Shown here one piece after another: positions 21,702-30,524 of a DNA stretch of 64,000 nucleotides. Source of the DNA: Isoetes taiwanensis. Taxonomy: Eukaryota; Streptophyta; Lycopodiopsida; Isoetales; Isoetaceae. The stretch lies in assembly GCA_021234155.1 (NCBI GenBank), contig JAJEKV010000058.1, positions 3,730,600 to 3,794,599 of the forward strand, given 5' to 3'. Under the pieces are notes generated by a model, which was not told where the DNA came from, did not search any database, and saw only the letters and a program-made list of their open reading frames with translations. The position numbers and the translations under genes were made by a program. Every line of letters starts with the position of its first letter. Within the stretch, counting starts at the first letter, position 1.

Positions 21702-22097
21702 TGCAGACACTTATATGCACTATGTCCTTGGGGGTAACCACAGTTTTAAAGCAAGGAGGCAGTTGTACAAGGAGAAAAACAACCCGAGATATCTCTCTGT
21801 GCTCTGCGCTGTTTACTGCGGCCTAACAGATGAAGAAGCGAAGATAGTTGCCAACACGCATAATACTGACAACGAATATAAGCTTACAATGAGCTTCGTG
21901 GACAAAATCAGGTTCATGCATAGGGAATATATTATATTCAAAGAAAAATATGGAGAAGATTTAAAGAAACCAGCATACTCTCTTGAACTAAAGGAAGCGT
22001 GTCGTGGAGTCTTCACCTCAAGTATGACGAGGCTAACAAAAGGCAGTCTCTCATACCACATGACAACGGGTTTCAACTAGCCTTCGAGAACGGCAGA
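21701..22097 (+). pseudogene. ParB-like/DNA methyltransferase gene, exon 2 continued after LINE-2
   Basis: This continues the frame broken at 15140: TYMHYVLGGNHSFKARRQLY, then YLSVLCAVYCGLTDEEAKIV, NTHNTDNEYKLTMSFVDKI. The GGNHS..AR pattern followed by a conserved helical part matches the ParB/sulfiredoxin-like fold, in which the corresponding GxHR motif contacts nucleotide or DNA. In bacteria and phages such domains are partition proteins or nucleases and are often next to DNA methyltransferases. A frameshift near 22050 moves the frame; the continuation DNGFQLAFENGR ends at donor GTAAGT (22098). Confidence 0.65.
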
Positions 22098-22161
22098 GTA
22101 AGTTTCTTTTGTATTCTGGAATAGGCCTGAAACCCTCCCATCGACATCGCCACATCAGCAG
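22098..22161 (+). other. Intron 2 of the ParB-methyltransferase gene, with palindrome
   Basis: Donor GTAAGT at 22098 and acceptor CAG at 22159-22161 define a 64 bp intron. The palindrome copy GTATTCTGGAATAG lies at 22111-22124, just 13 bases from the donor. The acceptor position is less certain than the donor. Confidence 0.5.
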
Positions 22162-22395
22162 ATATAGGACCACGCAAAATGAAATATTTAGCATGTTTGA
22201 ACGTGGAACTCGAAAAGTAAAAGGAAAGACAAATTTGAAAAGAAAAGGGTTTCGGCGTCCCTAAGAAGGAAATGACCATAAGCGTGAAGAGAAATGGGGG
22301 CTTTTTACTGACCTCGACATACCGAAAGGCTACCGCGTAGAAGGTTGTGGACAAAGAATTCACGCTTTGAAGAAATGTCCAAGGAGCCTGCACAA
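22162..22395 (+). pseudogene. ParB-methyltransferase gene, exon 3 (unrecognised segment)
   Basis: It lies between the presumed introns and reads MKYLACLNVELEK and, after a break, KWGLFTDLDIPKGYRVEGCG, then ALKKCPRSLHK before donor GTAAGA at 22396. The latter reads like genuine protein, but I cannot assign a domain. Stops occur at about 22218 and in the following 60 bases. Confidence 0.4.
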
Positions 22396-22704
22396 GTAAG
22401 AACTACGAGAACATTCTTTCCAGTTTTTTCTTAAGTTGGGCGTAGTGTATTCGAATACACTTTGTCTTCTTGTGGAAGCCAATGTGTATTCGGAATACAC
22501 TTTGGGTTTGCACGCCATTAAAGCCAATGTGTATTCGGAATACACTTTGGCTTGCACGCCATTACAACCAATGTGTATTAGGAATACACTTTGTGTAGAA
22601 ACTTTGAGAAGCGTGTTCCAGAATACCTTACCTCCTGTCGAGATGTTTCTTCTTTATGTTTTCCTTCTTAGTTAACTTTCTTCTAATGTGGTTTTGTTTT
22701 ACAG
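22396..22704 (+). repeat. Intron 3 with a tandem array of five palindromes (group 2)
   Basis: This 309 bp intron (donor GTAAGA, acceptor TTTTACAG) contains the perfect 16-base palindrome GTGTATTCGAATACAC at 22445-22460. GTGTATTCGGAATACAC follows at 22484-22500 and 22529-22545, GTGTATTAGGAATACAC at 22573-22589, and GTGTTCCAGAATAC at 22613-22626. The spacing is 39, 45, 44 and about 40 bases. The middle units also share flanks (GCCAAT before, ACTTTGG and GCACGCCATTA after), so they arose by tandem duplication. Confidence 0.8.
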
Positions 22705-23350
22705 CCAGAAAAATGTCATCACATGTCAAACATGTTTGATGGAACAACTTAATGTTGACAGTTGGGACAGATGTAAAGAACTTTACCCCATCGCAACCCC
22801 GGATTTAAAGGATAGTTCAATATGCTCCCAATTTTGAAGAATTTGGGTATCTTTGAAGAGTTTTTGCCTTTTCGTTTCTCGTGTTACAAAGACGATCTTT
22901 TTTGCAGAGTAAAAAGAAAAATAAGGACCTGCCGGAGGGCTTCATGCATCTTGTCGGGCCGGTAGCGTGAAGAGAGGACGCTATGACAAAAGGTGTTTTG
23001 GACAATGAGCCCTCCGTAATTTAACGTTTTACAATGTTTGATCAAAACAACCTTTACTGTATAGTACATGGTGATTGCACCAAACTGGCCGAAACAATAA
23101 AGCCCCAAGATTTTACCTTGGTAGTAACTGACCTTCCTTATGGATTCAAGCTCAAAGACAGCAGCTACGACGACCAGCCATTTAAAAACTCTGAGTTTAA
23201 TGCTTTCGTCGACGGCATAAAGCAGATTACCACGGCAAAACATTGGAGGTTGGTTGTATTTCACTCAAGCATGCAATCCGGCCTTGTGGAAGCTGGTTTC
23301 AAGAATCATTTTGGTTCCCCTACGCAAGCTGGTTATGAAAACATGGTTTG
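22705..23350 (+). pseudogene. DNA methyltransferase N-terminal part (DPPY region), exons 4-5
   Basis: The segment at 22705-22830 has CQTCLMEQLNVDSWDRCKEL. A further exon-like part after TTTTTTGCAG (about 22908) reads KKKNKDLPEGFMHLVGPVA, a stop, MTKGVLDNEPSVI, a stop, then MFDQNNLYCIVHGDCTKLAE and FTLVVTDLPYGFKLKDSSYD. This is the catalytic half of an amino-methyltransferase (N6-adenine or N4-cytosine): the motif after the TLVVTD strand is normally DPPY and here reads DLPY. The exon ends NMVW at donor GTAAGC (23351), and its frame joins precisely with exon 6 at 25864 (W completed by the first base, then YKININ). Two in-frame stops and the changed catalytic motif indicate a dead enzyme. Confidence 0.75.
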
Positions 23351-23358
23351 GTAAGCAC

Positions 23359-23372
23359 TTATTCTGGAATAC
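23359..23372. repeat. Palindrome copy TTATTCTGGAATAC
   Basis: Element-specific palindrome placed 8 bases downstream of the exon-5 splice donor. Confidence 0.75.
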
Positions 23373-23392
23373 ATATGTCCTTTTATCTTTTT

Positions 23393-23578
23393 GGGAAAAA
23401 CTCCAGATTACCCTTATGTTTTGACTTATTTTCCCACATACCCCTGACTTTTCAAATATTAATTGAATCCCACATATTATACATTGTACATTGACCAGGG
23501 CCATTCCATTAATATTTGAAAAGTTAGGGGTATGTGGGAAAATAAGTCAAAACATAAGGGTAATCTGGAGTTTTTCCC
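23393..23578. mobile_element. 186 bp foldback element, same family as the Mutator-type element at 26.7 kb
   Basis: The left arm (from GGGAAAAACTCCAGATTACC at 23393) and the right arm (reverse complement, ending GGAGTTTTTCCC at 23578) pair over about 80 bases, with a short centre around 23477-23499. The arms are nearly identical to the terminal repeats of the element at 26736-27897. The 9 bases on each side do not match, so no target duplication is visible: either the ends are altered or it is an excision or deletion derivative. Confidence 0.8.
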
Positions 23579-23748
23579 TTTTAAATTAAGGGTGAAATCA
23601 CACTTACGGCCGCCCGTCCGTTTAATTTTTTTTTGCCCAATCACAGGTCTCCATTTTGCGATTCTGGGCACCCCCCCTATCACACTGGGTGCCCTAAACG
23701 TGGGCAGGGTTCAGATTCCTGGTCGGGGGATAGGGTCCGCCCAAGATC

Positions 23749-23900
23749 TTGGGCATCACACAGGTCAGCACCGGAGTCCAGTTTGGCAACAAAATTATCT
23801 TCGACCTCGTGGCGGGATCGGGAACTGGATCAGCGAATAGAAGAAGCGAGCACAGGTGCGTTGCTGCAATTGAGAATGAATTGTTCTTTTTGCATACGAT
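23749..23900 (+). pseudogene. Methyltransferase SAM-motif-like fragment within intron 5
   Basis: The frame at 23749 reads QFGNKIIFDLVAGSGTGSAN and then HRCVAAIENELFF. DLVAGSGTG followed by a strand ending in AIE resembles the SAM-binding motif of amino-methyltransferases (D-x-F-x-G-S-G-T and a following acidic residue). Since the main gene has its own, degenerate, version at about 26.15 kb, this could be a piece of a second methyltransferase copy inserted in the intron. The match is short and may be coincidental. Confidence 0.35.
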
Positions 23901-25801
23901 TTGTTCTTCCGCTTGGCAAATACAAAAGATCTTTGTCCAACTCATGTATAAACCGTTGCAACCTTTTTTATTTTCTTCAAAGCTTTTGCAATTGAGAGCT
24001 CTTGCCATTGTTCTTTTTCTTTTATGAAATTGTTGTTCTTCCAGCCCAATGCACATCATCGGATCATGCATGAAGCCTGCAAACTTTTTGTTTTTCGGTG
24101 CAAGATTTCAGACAGGTGGAATGGCGAGCTTATAGTCAATCTAAGATCTTTTGCTTGGGATTTAGCAAGGCTTGTAAATGAAGGACATAATCCTAGCTCC
24201 AAGAAGCAAAGACGATGGTTAAATGCTTGCTTGTTGCGATGTCACGTGTATGGTTTTAGTAATCGATTAGCAAAACCCATGAATGTGTATCTGCATTCTT
24301 GCGAGTTATTTCAATGCTCATGCTTATTTCTACATGGTGATCATGATGTTTTTCTTATTTCTTTTCCGTTATGTCTTCGTTAAAAGCCGCAGACAATCCG
24401 ATTCTTCAATAGCACTTGCAGTGCAAAGGTAAAAACGTGTCATATGGTTCTTGGACTCACAAGCATAAGATTGTTAAATCATTTAATTGTTCAACCATTT
24501 CATAAGCTATCTATATTGACCAGCTCCCCTAAAAAATGAAAGTGAAATAACAAAAAGAGAACCAAGCACGTCAACCTGAGTGGACACCATCCTAAGCTAG
24601 TTCAACTTTATACCATGTAAAGAGCTCGATGCAAAGATTCGACTGTAGGCGGGAATGAAAGGCAAAGAAGGCAAAGATCAAGAATTAAGGAATGACAAGC
24701 GAAGATAAAGGATTAAGGAATGACTTGCATTAAAGTGCAAAGCAGCATGGATCCAGAATGATTGCTTCAAGAATCTGCCTCAAAAAGGCCTGATGCAACA
24801 TTCGACCAAAGAAGGCAGAGGTTAAGGGATGCACTGGCACTAAAGAGCAAAGTAGAACAGACCAAATGATTGCTTCAAAAATTTTCCTCAAACTTAGAGC
24901 AAAAGAACAGAGAATGCCAAACAATCTGCAATAAAAACTCCATGCACAGGTTCTCCCTCAAACTTAAACCAAAACAACAGAGAAGCCAAACAATTTGCAA
25001 CAAAAACTCCATGCACAGGTGCTCTTCAATTAACATCCAAAGGCCAACAAAGATCAACTACATACAAATGACACCCAATGTACTCCACAACAAGCGGTGA
25101 ATTCAACTTACATAAGAATTGTTCATTTGGCTGCACAAACATAGGCACTAAGAAAACTAGCTCTTTTTTTGGAAAGTACCCGTAAAACCTTCAAATTTGT
25201 ACGCTAATGTCGTGATATATCCTCCAGTAGGCATCGCTATTGTGCAGGGACCATTTTATGTAGCAAGAAGTACCGTGCAACACAAAAGTACTGTGCAGCA
25301 AGAAGTACCGTGCATCAGCCTTTGAGTTAAAGCCATTTTTTCACATTGATGAACAGCTTGTGATCAGCATCAGCCATTCAGCTTTTACAAAATTCTGAAT
25401 GTCCTGCAATGTACAAGAGCTTGCAATCTAAAAAGAGTAACAGAGAAAAACATAACATAACAATACGAAAAGCTTTAATTTGCATGGCTAGTCTGGTCAG
25501 AGCTATCATCACTTTCCTTTCCACTGGGATAGCCAACCTAAAACATGTATCTTGTTTCATCAACATTGGGCCCAGTGTGGTGCATAAATATTCAAATGTA
25601 TCTCTAGAAACACACAACCTCTTCTTAAATTGATTCTTATGGTATGTGTTCTGCAACATTAAGTCTAATCCAGGGCCTCTATTATATGCCCACAACCTTC
25701 TTTTTGTGTTCCTGCAAATAATTTGGGGTATAATTTGGGATCTGTATTCCACAAGAAGTTCTTTTCCTTTTAGTAACACCTGCGAGCATTGTTAGGAGTT
25801 T

Positions 25802-25815
25802 CTATTCTGGAATAC
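25802..25815. repeat. Palindrome copy CTATTCTGGAATAC
   Basis: Element-specific palindrome 48 bases upstream of the acceptor of intron 5. Confidence 0.75.
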
Positions 25816-25863
25816 GTTTCTTTCGGCTGTACTTAAATCCTCTTTTATTTTTTTGTTCTTAAG

Positions 25864-26530
25864 GTACAAAATAAATATAAATTACCATGGCGGAGGGCCT
25901 AGACTGTTGAGTAAAGTCGAATATCTCCACGTCGCTTATTGGAGTTTTGATGGGAAACGTACAATGGAACACTTCAACACAGCAGCATGCCAGAACTTTT
26001 CGAACGTGTTGGAGTTTCCAGCGGTTTTGCAGAAGCTGCAGGACCCTAGTGCACAAGGAAGAATAGTGAATCACTATCGAAGCCACGGTTGATTAACCAT
26101 CTTCCGGACATGTTCTCACGCCCAGAGATTGGATGCTCGACGATTTTCTCGGCTCGTACAACAACTATTGCTTGTGCACTTAAGAAGGGTCGTGAATCGG
26201 TAGCAATTGATATTGATAAGGAGGTCGCCGGGTTTCATTAAAATGAGACTTTCTGCTTTACCAACTCTACCAGACGAGAATCAAGAGTTGGGGGCAAAGT
26301 CTAATTCTGATTTTGCTAAGATGACATCTTCGGAAATACAGCCTCCCTTTACAAGCTCCTTGGATGACGAAGCTACTTTTGCAGAGTTGAAAGAAGTAGC
26401 TCTTTGCCGCCATATCGAATCAACCATCATTAATCGGAAGCCTAAGTCGCCAGAAAACGGTGAGAAGATAGAAACCGACCAAGCAGAGAGCAGTAAGAAA
26501 AATGAAGAAGACTACAATTTAGATCTCTGA
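25864..26530 (+). pseudogene. DNA methyltransferase C-terminal part and tail, exon 6
   Basis: It continues the methyltransferase in phase: YKININYHGGGPRLLSKVEY, HVAYWSFDGKRTMEHFN, SNVLEFPAVLQKLQDPSAQG. After a one-base frameshift near 26088 follow HLPDMFSRPEIGC, FSARTTTIACALKKGRESVA and IDIDKEVAGF. The second group is the SAM-binding region, where DxFxGSGTT is expected; here it is degenerate (STIFSARTTT), while the following helix and the acidic IDID strand are well preserved. A stop (26239-26241) and a shift lead to a charged tail ending in a TGA at 26528-26530. The order catalytic motif before SAM motif is that of beta-class amino-methyltransferases. Signs of decay agree with the 5' exons. 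Confidence 0.7.
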
Positions 26531-26726
26531 CGGACCTTTTGCTGTGGTTACTGACTGATATTTATTATTGATTGCCATTACTGATGTAACACAAAAACAG
26601 TAAAGAAATTATTATTGTTATTTTTACTAAATTTGTGTTTTTTGTACATCCACCTACAAATAATTTTGTACTCATGTCTCAATTGTGCTATTTTCACGTG
26701 CTTCACTCCAAAAAACGAAAGTCGTG
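26531..26726. other. 3' flank of the methyltransferase gene
   Basis: AT-rich, non-coding. It may contain the 3' untranslated region and the right end of the composite element; I could not find an inverted copy of any sequence near 10.0-10.4 kb. Confidence 0.4.
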
Positions 26727-27128
26727 TTTAAAAAAGGGAAAAACTCCAGATTACCCTTATGTTTTGACTTATTTTCCCACATACCCCTAACTTTTCAAAT
26801 ATTAATGGAATGGCCCTGGTCAATGTACAATGTATAATGTAGTTTTGATAATTGTTAACATACCCTTATGTTTTGACATAATTTCTCAAATACCCTTATG
26901 TTTCCTTCGAATTCACAAAATACCCTTGATGCCTCTAACGTGTGTTTTATTTCAAATTTCAAACTTGCAGCTCCATAGAAATACCCTTGCAGCTCCATAG
27001 AAAAGTCTGTGGCAAAAGTCTTTGGCAAAAATCCTCTAGTAAGTCTGAGCTTACTGTGGCTGGAGTGGCTTTAGAGTAGGAATGAATCCGTGGCTGAAAT
27101 CAATTGGCAAAATCCGAGTTGGCTGTGT

Positions 27129-27410
27129 AAAATCCGAGCTTACTGTGGCAAATTCCGAGCTTACTCTTGCTGGAGCGGCTATATAGCAAGAGCAAAATCC
27201 GTCCTTTCGTGCTGGAGCAAAATCCGAGCTGGAGCGGCAAATCTGTGGGAAATAAGAAACAAAATCAGAATCATTGGCAAAATCCGAGCTTACTGTGGAA
27301 AATTCCAAGCTTACTCTTGCTGGAGCGGCTTTATAGCAGGAGCAAAATCCGTCCTTTCGTGCTGGAGCAAAATCCGAGCTGGAGTGGCATGCAATTTCTA
27401 TGAAAAAGGA
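27129..27410. repeat. 150 bp tandem duplication inside the MULE
   Basis: AAATCCGAGCTTACTGTGG starts at 27129-27130 and again 150 bases later; both units contain TTACTCTTGCTGGAGCGGCT and GTCCTTTCGTGCTGGAGC. 150 is a multiple of three and the plus frame at 27090 stays open through both units (peptide core AYSCWSGYIARAKSVLSCWS and a variant). Whether this is coding is unknown. Confidence 0.75.
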
Positions 27411-27605
27411 ATCGGTTTTCGCGGGAGGTAAGAATCAATTCGTTCTTTGTGACAAAAGAAATGGATTTGCGGACAAAGAGATCGGCTTTTGTCTTTGAAG
27501 AGATCGATTCGTTCTTCGCTTTTCTTTGAAGAGATCGCTGTGACAAAAGAAACGGATCGCTGCTGCTCCAATAGAACCCTAACACCAACTCTAATTCCTT
27601 GCTCT

Positions 27606-27704
27606 GTAGCACCAAAAAAAGCAACCACCGAAAATGTTGTAGCACCGAAAAAAGCAACCACCGAAAATGTTGTAGCACCGAAAAAGCCCACGAACATGCT
27701 GTAG
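27606..27704 (+). repeat. 33 bp tandem repeat (11-residue units) inside the MULE
   Basis: Units start with GTAGCACC at 27606, 27639 and 27672, with a partial one at 27701. In the plus frame 27489-27704 they encode APKKATTENVV, APKKATTENVV and APKKPTNML followed by a stop. The repeat preserves frame and could be a short basic protein tail or a non-coding minisatellite. Confidence 0.6.
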
Positions 27705-27906
27705 CATAAGCTTTTTCTAGAATTTGGCGGGAGCGGAAACGAACCGCTTCCCAAAAGGGCATTTGAAGAAATACGAAAAAATGGAGGGCATCTTGTGATA
27801 AACCAAAAACTGACCAGGGGCATTCAATTAATATTTTAAAAGTCAGGGGTATGTGGGAAAATAAGTCAAAACATAAGGGTAATCTGGAGTTTTTCCCTTT
27901 AAAAAA

Positions 27907-28399
27907 TACCCCAAAAATAGGCCCAAAAAAAAGCTGATACTCCTGAAACTTTAAACCTCTCTTAAAAAAGCCCACTTTTTAAAATGACGTGTTTTTTCTA
28001 AAGGAATCTTTAAAACGGCTGCAACACTCCCGTTTAATTTGCAACCTTGTTTATTGTCCGCATGTGGCAACACTGGCATATTCTCTCATGCCGGGGGATT
28101 CTCTGCCCTCCATCTATAGTCCAACGACCTGTTTCAATTCTGAGATGATGGGATCCCGTCCTCACGGAGGCAATAGCTCTCCGTTTCTTCATAGATATAT
28201 GCACTTTCAAGTACTGGTATGGGCCATGTTCCAGTGTTGGATTAATTTCGTGTGGTAGTGCTCTGTTTTAGGCTTTGCACGAGTGGCTGCATCCCACAGA
28301 GTGGTGGCAAAGCGCTCATTCAGGTGTGCAGCCTGTCCCTGGGCATCAGGCATAGCCACAATCTGCTGGTAGTCTATAGACCACGTTGCGAACCACCCC
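27907..28399. other. Non-coding gap between MULE and the trihelix array
   Basis: No domain-bearing frame. The plus frame 27989-28258 is open but its translation is unremarkable. Confidence 0.4.
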
Positions 28400-29900
28400 T
28401 AACAGTGCTCCTGCCATACCCTCTTCAGTCGTTGTGGCTCTTGTGCCAATAACAAAGCCTTCGGGGAAAGACGTTGTGCATCCATGTTGATGACCTTGTG
28501 GAAATATGCAAGATGTCTGCGCATAGCTTTGGAGAAAGAATGAATTGGAAAAAGATCAAGCAGTTCTGGTTCAGCTTTTTGATGCTGAAGTTGATGATGT
28601 AAGAAAGGAATATTCTGAATAACATGGACTGTACATATCATGGTGAGTGTGTCATATACTCATACCATGGTGAGCAAATCATATCATTAAGTTGAGCCCT
28701 GAAATTGGCGCAGGCTTTCCTGATTCTGTGCACAGTTACACAAGGTAACAGACTGTATCAAATGGCTATAAACAACGAAGGCACATATTATGAATTAACA
28801 CTAGACAATGACTCATAATTCCTCGGCCTTTATTAGAGCCATATTTGTAACACTTTCTGATGGTAAGAGTGAGGCAGCTAATGTGTTATCATTGGAGAAT
28901 AAGCAAAACTGCCATTGGACAAATATGATGCAAACACATCTGTTATAAATGGAGGAACCGCAATATCATCCATGTGAAGAAGAGAGAGAATCTCACTTAC
29001 GTCCATTTCTTGAGAATTCTGTTGGACTAATAGATTCCATTTTATAAGGTGCAAGAATAGACACTTAGTTCCAAATGTATGCTTTAGGCTAGTTAAAAAT
29101 TGCCAACTGTATGCAGCATATGCAATGCATCAACTTTCAGGTAATAATGACATTGTTTTTTTACTTGTCTAATCGGCCTATAAATCTAAAGCCTAGGATC
29201 GCTATTTCAGAGACTCAGATGGCAGAAGTGCAGCAGGTGCGGACGATGTTTACGTGATAAAAGCAATCCAACAAAAACTTAGCTATTGACCTGAATTGGG
29301 GCAAAGTCCACCTTCTCGTTGCACAAGCCCTAAGAAAGTTTTTGGCTCGAGGGACTAAACCTTGAGTGTGTAAAAAAACATGATATATAAGTTAGCAAGT
29401 AATAAGGTTATTAACTATCATTTATAATATTCACTGAAATGTCAACAAGAGAAGCAGATATTCTTCAATACAATGCCCATGCAACAATATAGTTTGACAA
29501 AGTATAGAGAAAAGAGAAGAAAGAAAATATACAACAACAATTGCAGATATTAGCAAACTTCTTTTTGCTCAACATTTCATCTATTGAAATGCAAAATAGA
29601 AACAACTACAGCATAAACATTGACATCCAATTGATTCCAAATTGACAAGCATTTCATAAGCATTCACAAACAAACAAATCATTTATAATTTGTAATATTC
29701 GCTGAAATGTCAACAAGAGGAGCAGATATTTTTCAATTCAATATCCATGGAATAGTACAGTTTGAGAAAGTATAGAGAAAAGAGAAGAAAGGAAATATAC
29801 AATAACAATTGCAGATATTAGCAAACTTCTTTTTGCTCAGCATTTCATCTATTGAAATGCAAAATAGAAACAACTACAATATAGAGATTGATACCCAATT
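28400..29900 (-). repeat. Partial array unit: upstream flank and second conserved block
   Basis: 28425-28641 (minus) contains the flank read as HHQLQHQKAEPELLDLFPIH. 28750-29290 contains the second conserved block without an open frame longer than a few dozen codons. 29290-29900 holds the AT-rich downstream block twice (GAGAAAAGAGAAGAAAG near 29508 and 29777, about 270 bases apart). No complete trihelix domain is present in this stretch. Confidence 0.55.
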
Positions 29901-29954
29901 GATTTCAAATTGATGGACATAGAAGTCACTCATAAGAATTTCATGAAATAAACA

Positions 29955-30230
29955 AAAGGACTAATCCTTCGAGAGCTTTTCAAAAAGTCCCTTTAGACTG
30001 CATCATAGTTCCTTCAACATGATGATTTTCTCCTTCTCATAGCTGCATTTCTTCTTCTCCAGTTTTAAGCTCTCTTCATGAGCCTTTTTATTGAATTCCG
30101 TCATAACATTAACGACCTTTACAACTTCTGTTGTAGCATTCTTAATTTTCTTGGGTTTCTGGGCCACGCAAGTGGGTTTCAATTCAGATTATAGTGCTAT
30201 AACATGGACTGTACATATCATGGTGAGTAT
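29955..30230 (-). pseudogene. Partial trihelix copy, C-terminal segment only
   Basis: Minus-strand sequence corresponding to the charged C-terminal helix of the family (equivalent to 34021-34242), followed directly by unrelated array sequence (ACATGGACTGTACATATCATGG). The N-terminal DNA-binding part is missing, apparently by an internal deletion shared with the 34.0 kb copy. Confidence 0.55.
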
Positions 30231-30524
30231 ATCATATACTCATACCATGATGGGCAAGTTATCTCATTAAGTTGAGCCCTAAAATTGGCGCAAGATTTCT
30301 ACTGATTTTATGCACAGTTACATAAGGTAACAGACTGTATTAAATGGCCATAAGCAACATAGGCACATATTATAAATTAACACTAGACAATGACTCATAA
30401 TTCCTTCACCTTTACTAGGGCCACATGTGTAACACTTTCTCATGGTAAGAGTGAAGAGTAACACCAATTGATTCTAAATTGATGGACATAGAAGTCATTC
30501 TCAAGAATTTCATCAAACAAACAA

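Larger units (their letters stand above)
23351..25863 (+). other. Intron 5 of the methyltransferase gene, enlarged by insertions
   Basis: Donor GTAAGC at 23351 and acceptor TTTGTTCTTAAG ending at 25863 delimit 2.5 kb; the flanking exons join in frame across it. One palindrome lies 8 bases from the donor (23359-23372) and another 48 bases before the acceptor (25802-25815). Between them lie a foldback element (23393-23578), a methyltransferase-motif-like piece (23749-23900) and about 1.8 kb with no identifiable gene. That stretch includes a pair of related segments near 24930 and 24990 (AAACAATYTGCAAYAAAAAC repeated at about 57 bp). The original intron was probably much shorter. Confidence 0.7.
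26736..27897. mobile_element. Non-autonomous Mutator-type (MULE) element with 88 bp TIRs
   Basis: Terminal inverted repeats of about 88 bp (26736-26823 and 27810-27897, beginning GGGAAAAACTCCAGATTACC) are flanked by a perfect 9 bp target duplication TTTAAAAAA (26727-26735 and 27898-27906). Long TIRs with a 9 bp duplication are the signature of Mutator-like elements. The 1.16 kb has no transposase. Its interior consists of a 150 bp tandem duplication and a 33 bp repeat and could be captured (Pack-MULE-like) sequence. The A/T-only target duplication could in principle match by chance more easily than a mixed one, but all nine positions agree. Confidence 0.85.

Noticed and set aside
22445-22626. 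CRISPR-like array of palindromic repeats with about 44 bp spacing
   Set aside because: The repeats are short and imperfect, the spacers are partly copies of each other, and the context is a spliced eukaryotic gene.
23034-26530. Bacterial contamination as the source of the methyltransferase
   Set aside because: The gene is split by spliceosomal introns with in-frame joins, lies within plant LINE, MULE and trihelix repeats, and has ordinary AT-rich composition.
10361-26530. Terminal inverted repeats of the composite element
   Set aside because: I compared the sequences around 9.99-10.36 kb and 26.53-26.73 kb by eye and found no convincing inverted match; the ends remain undefined.
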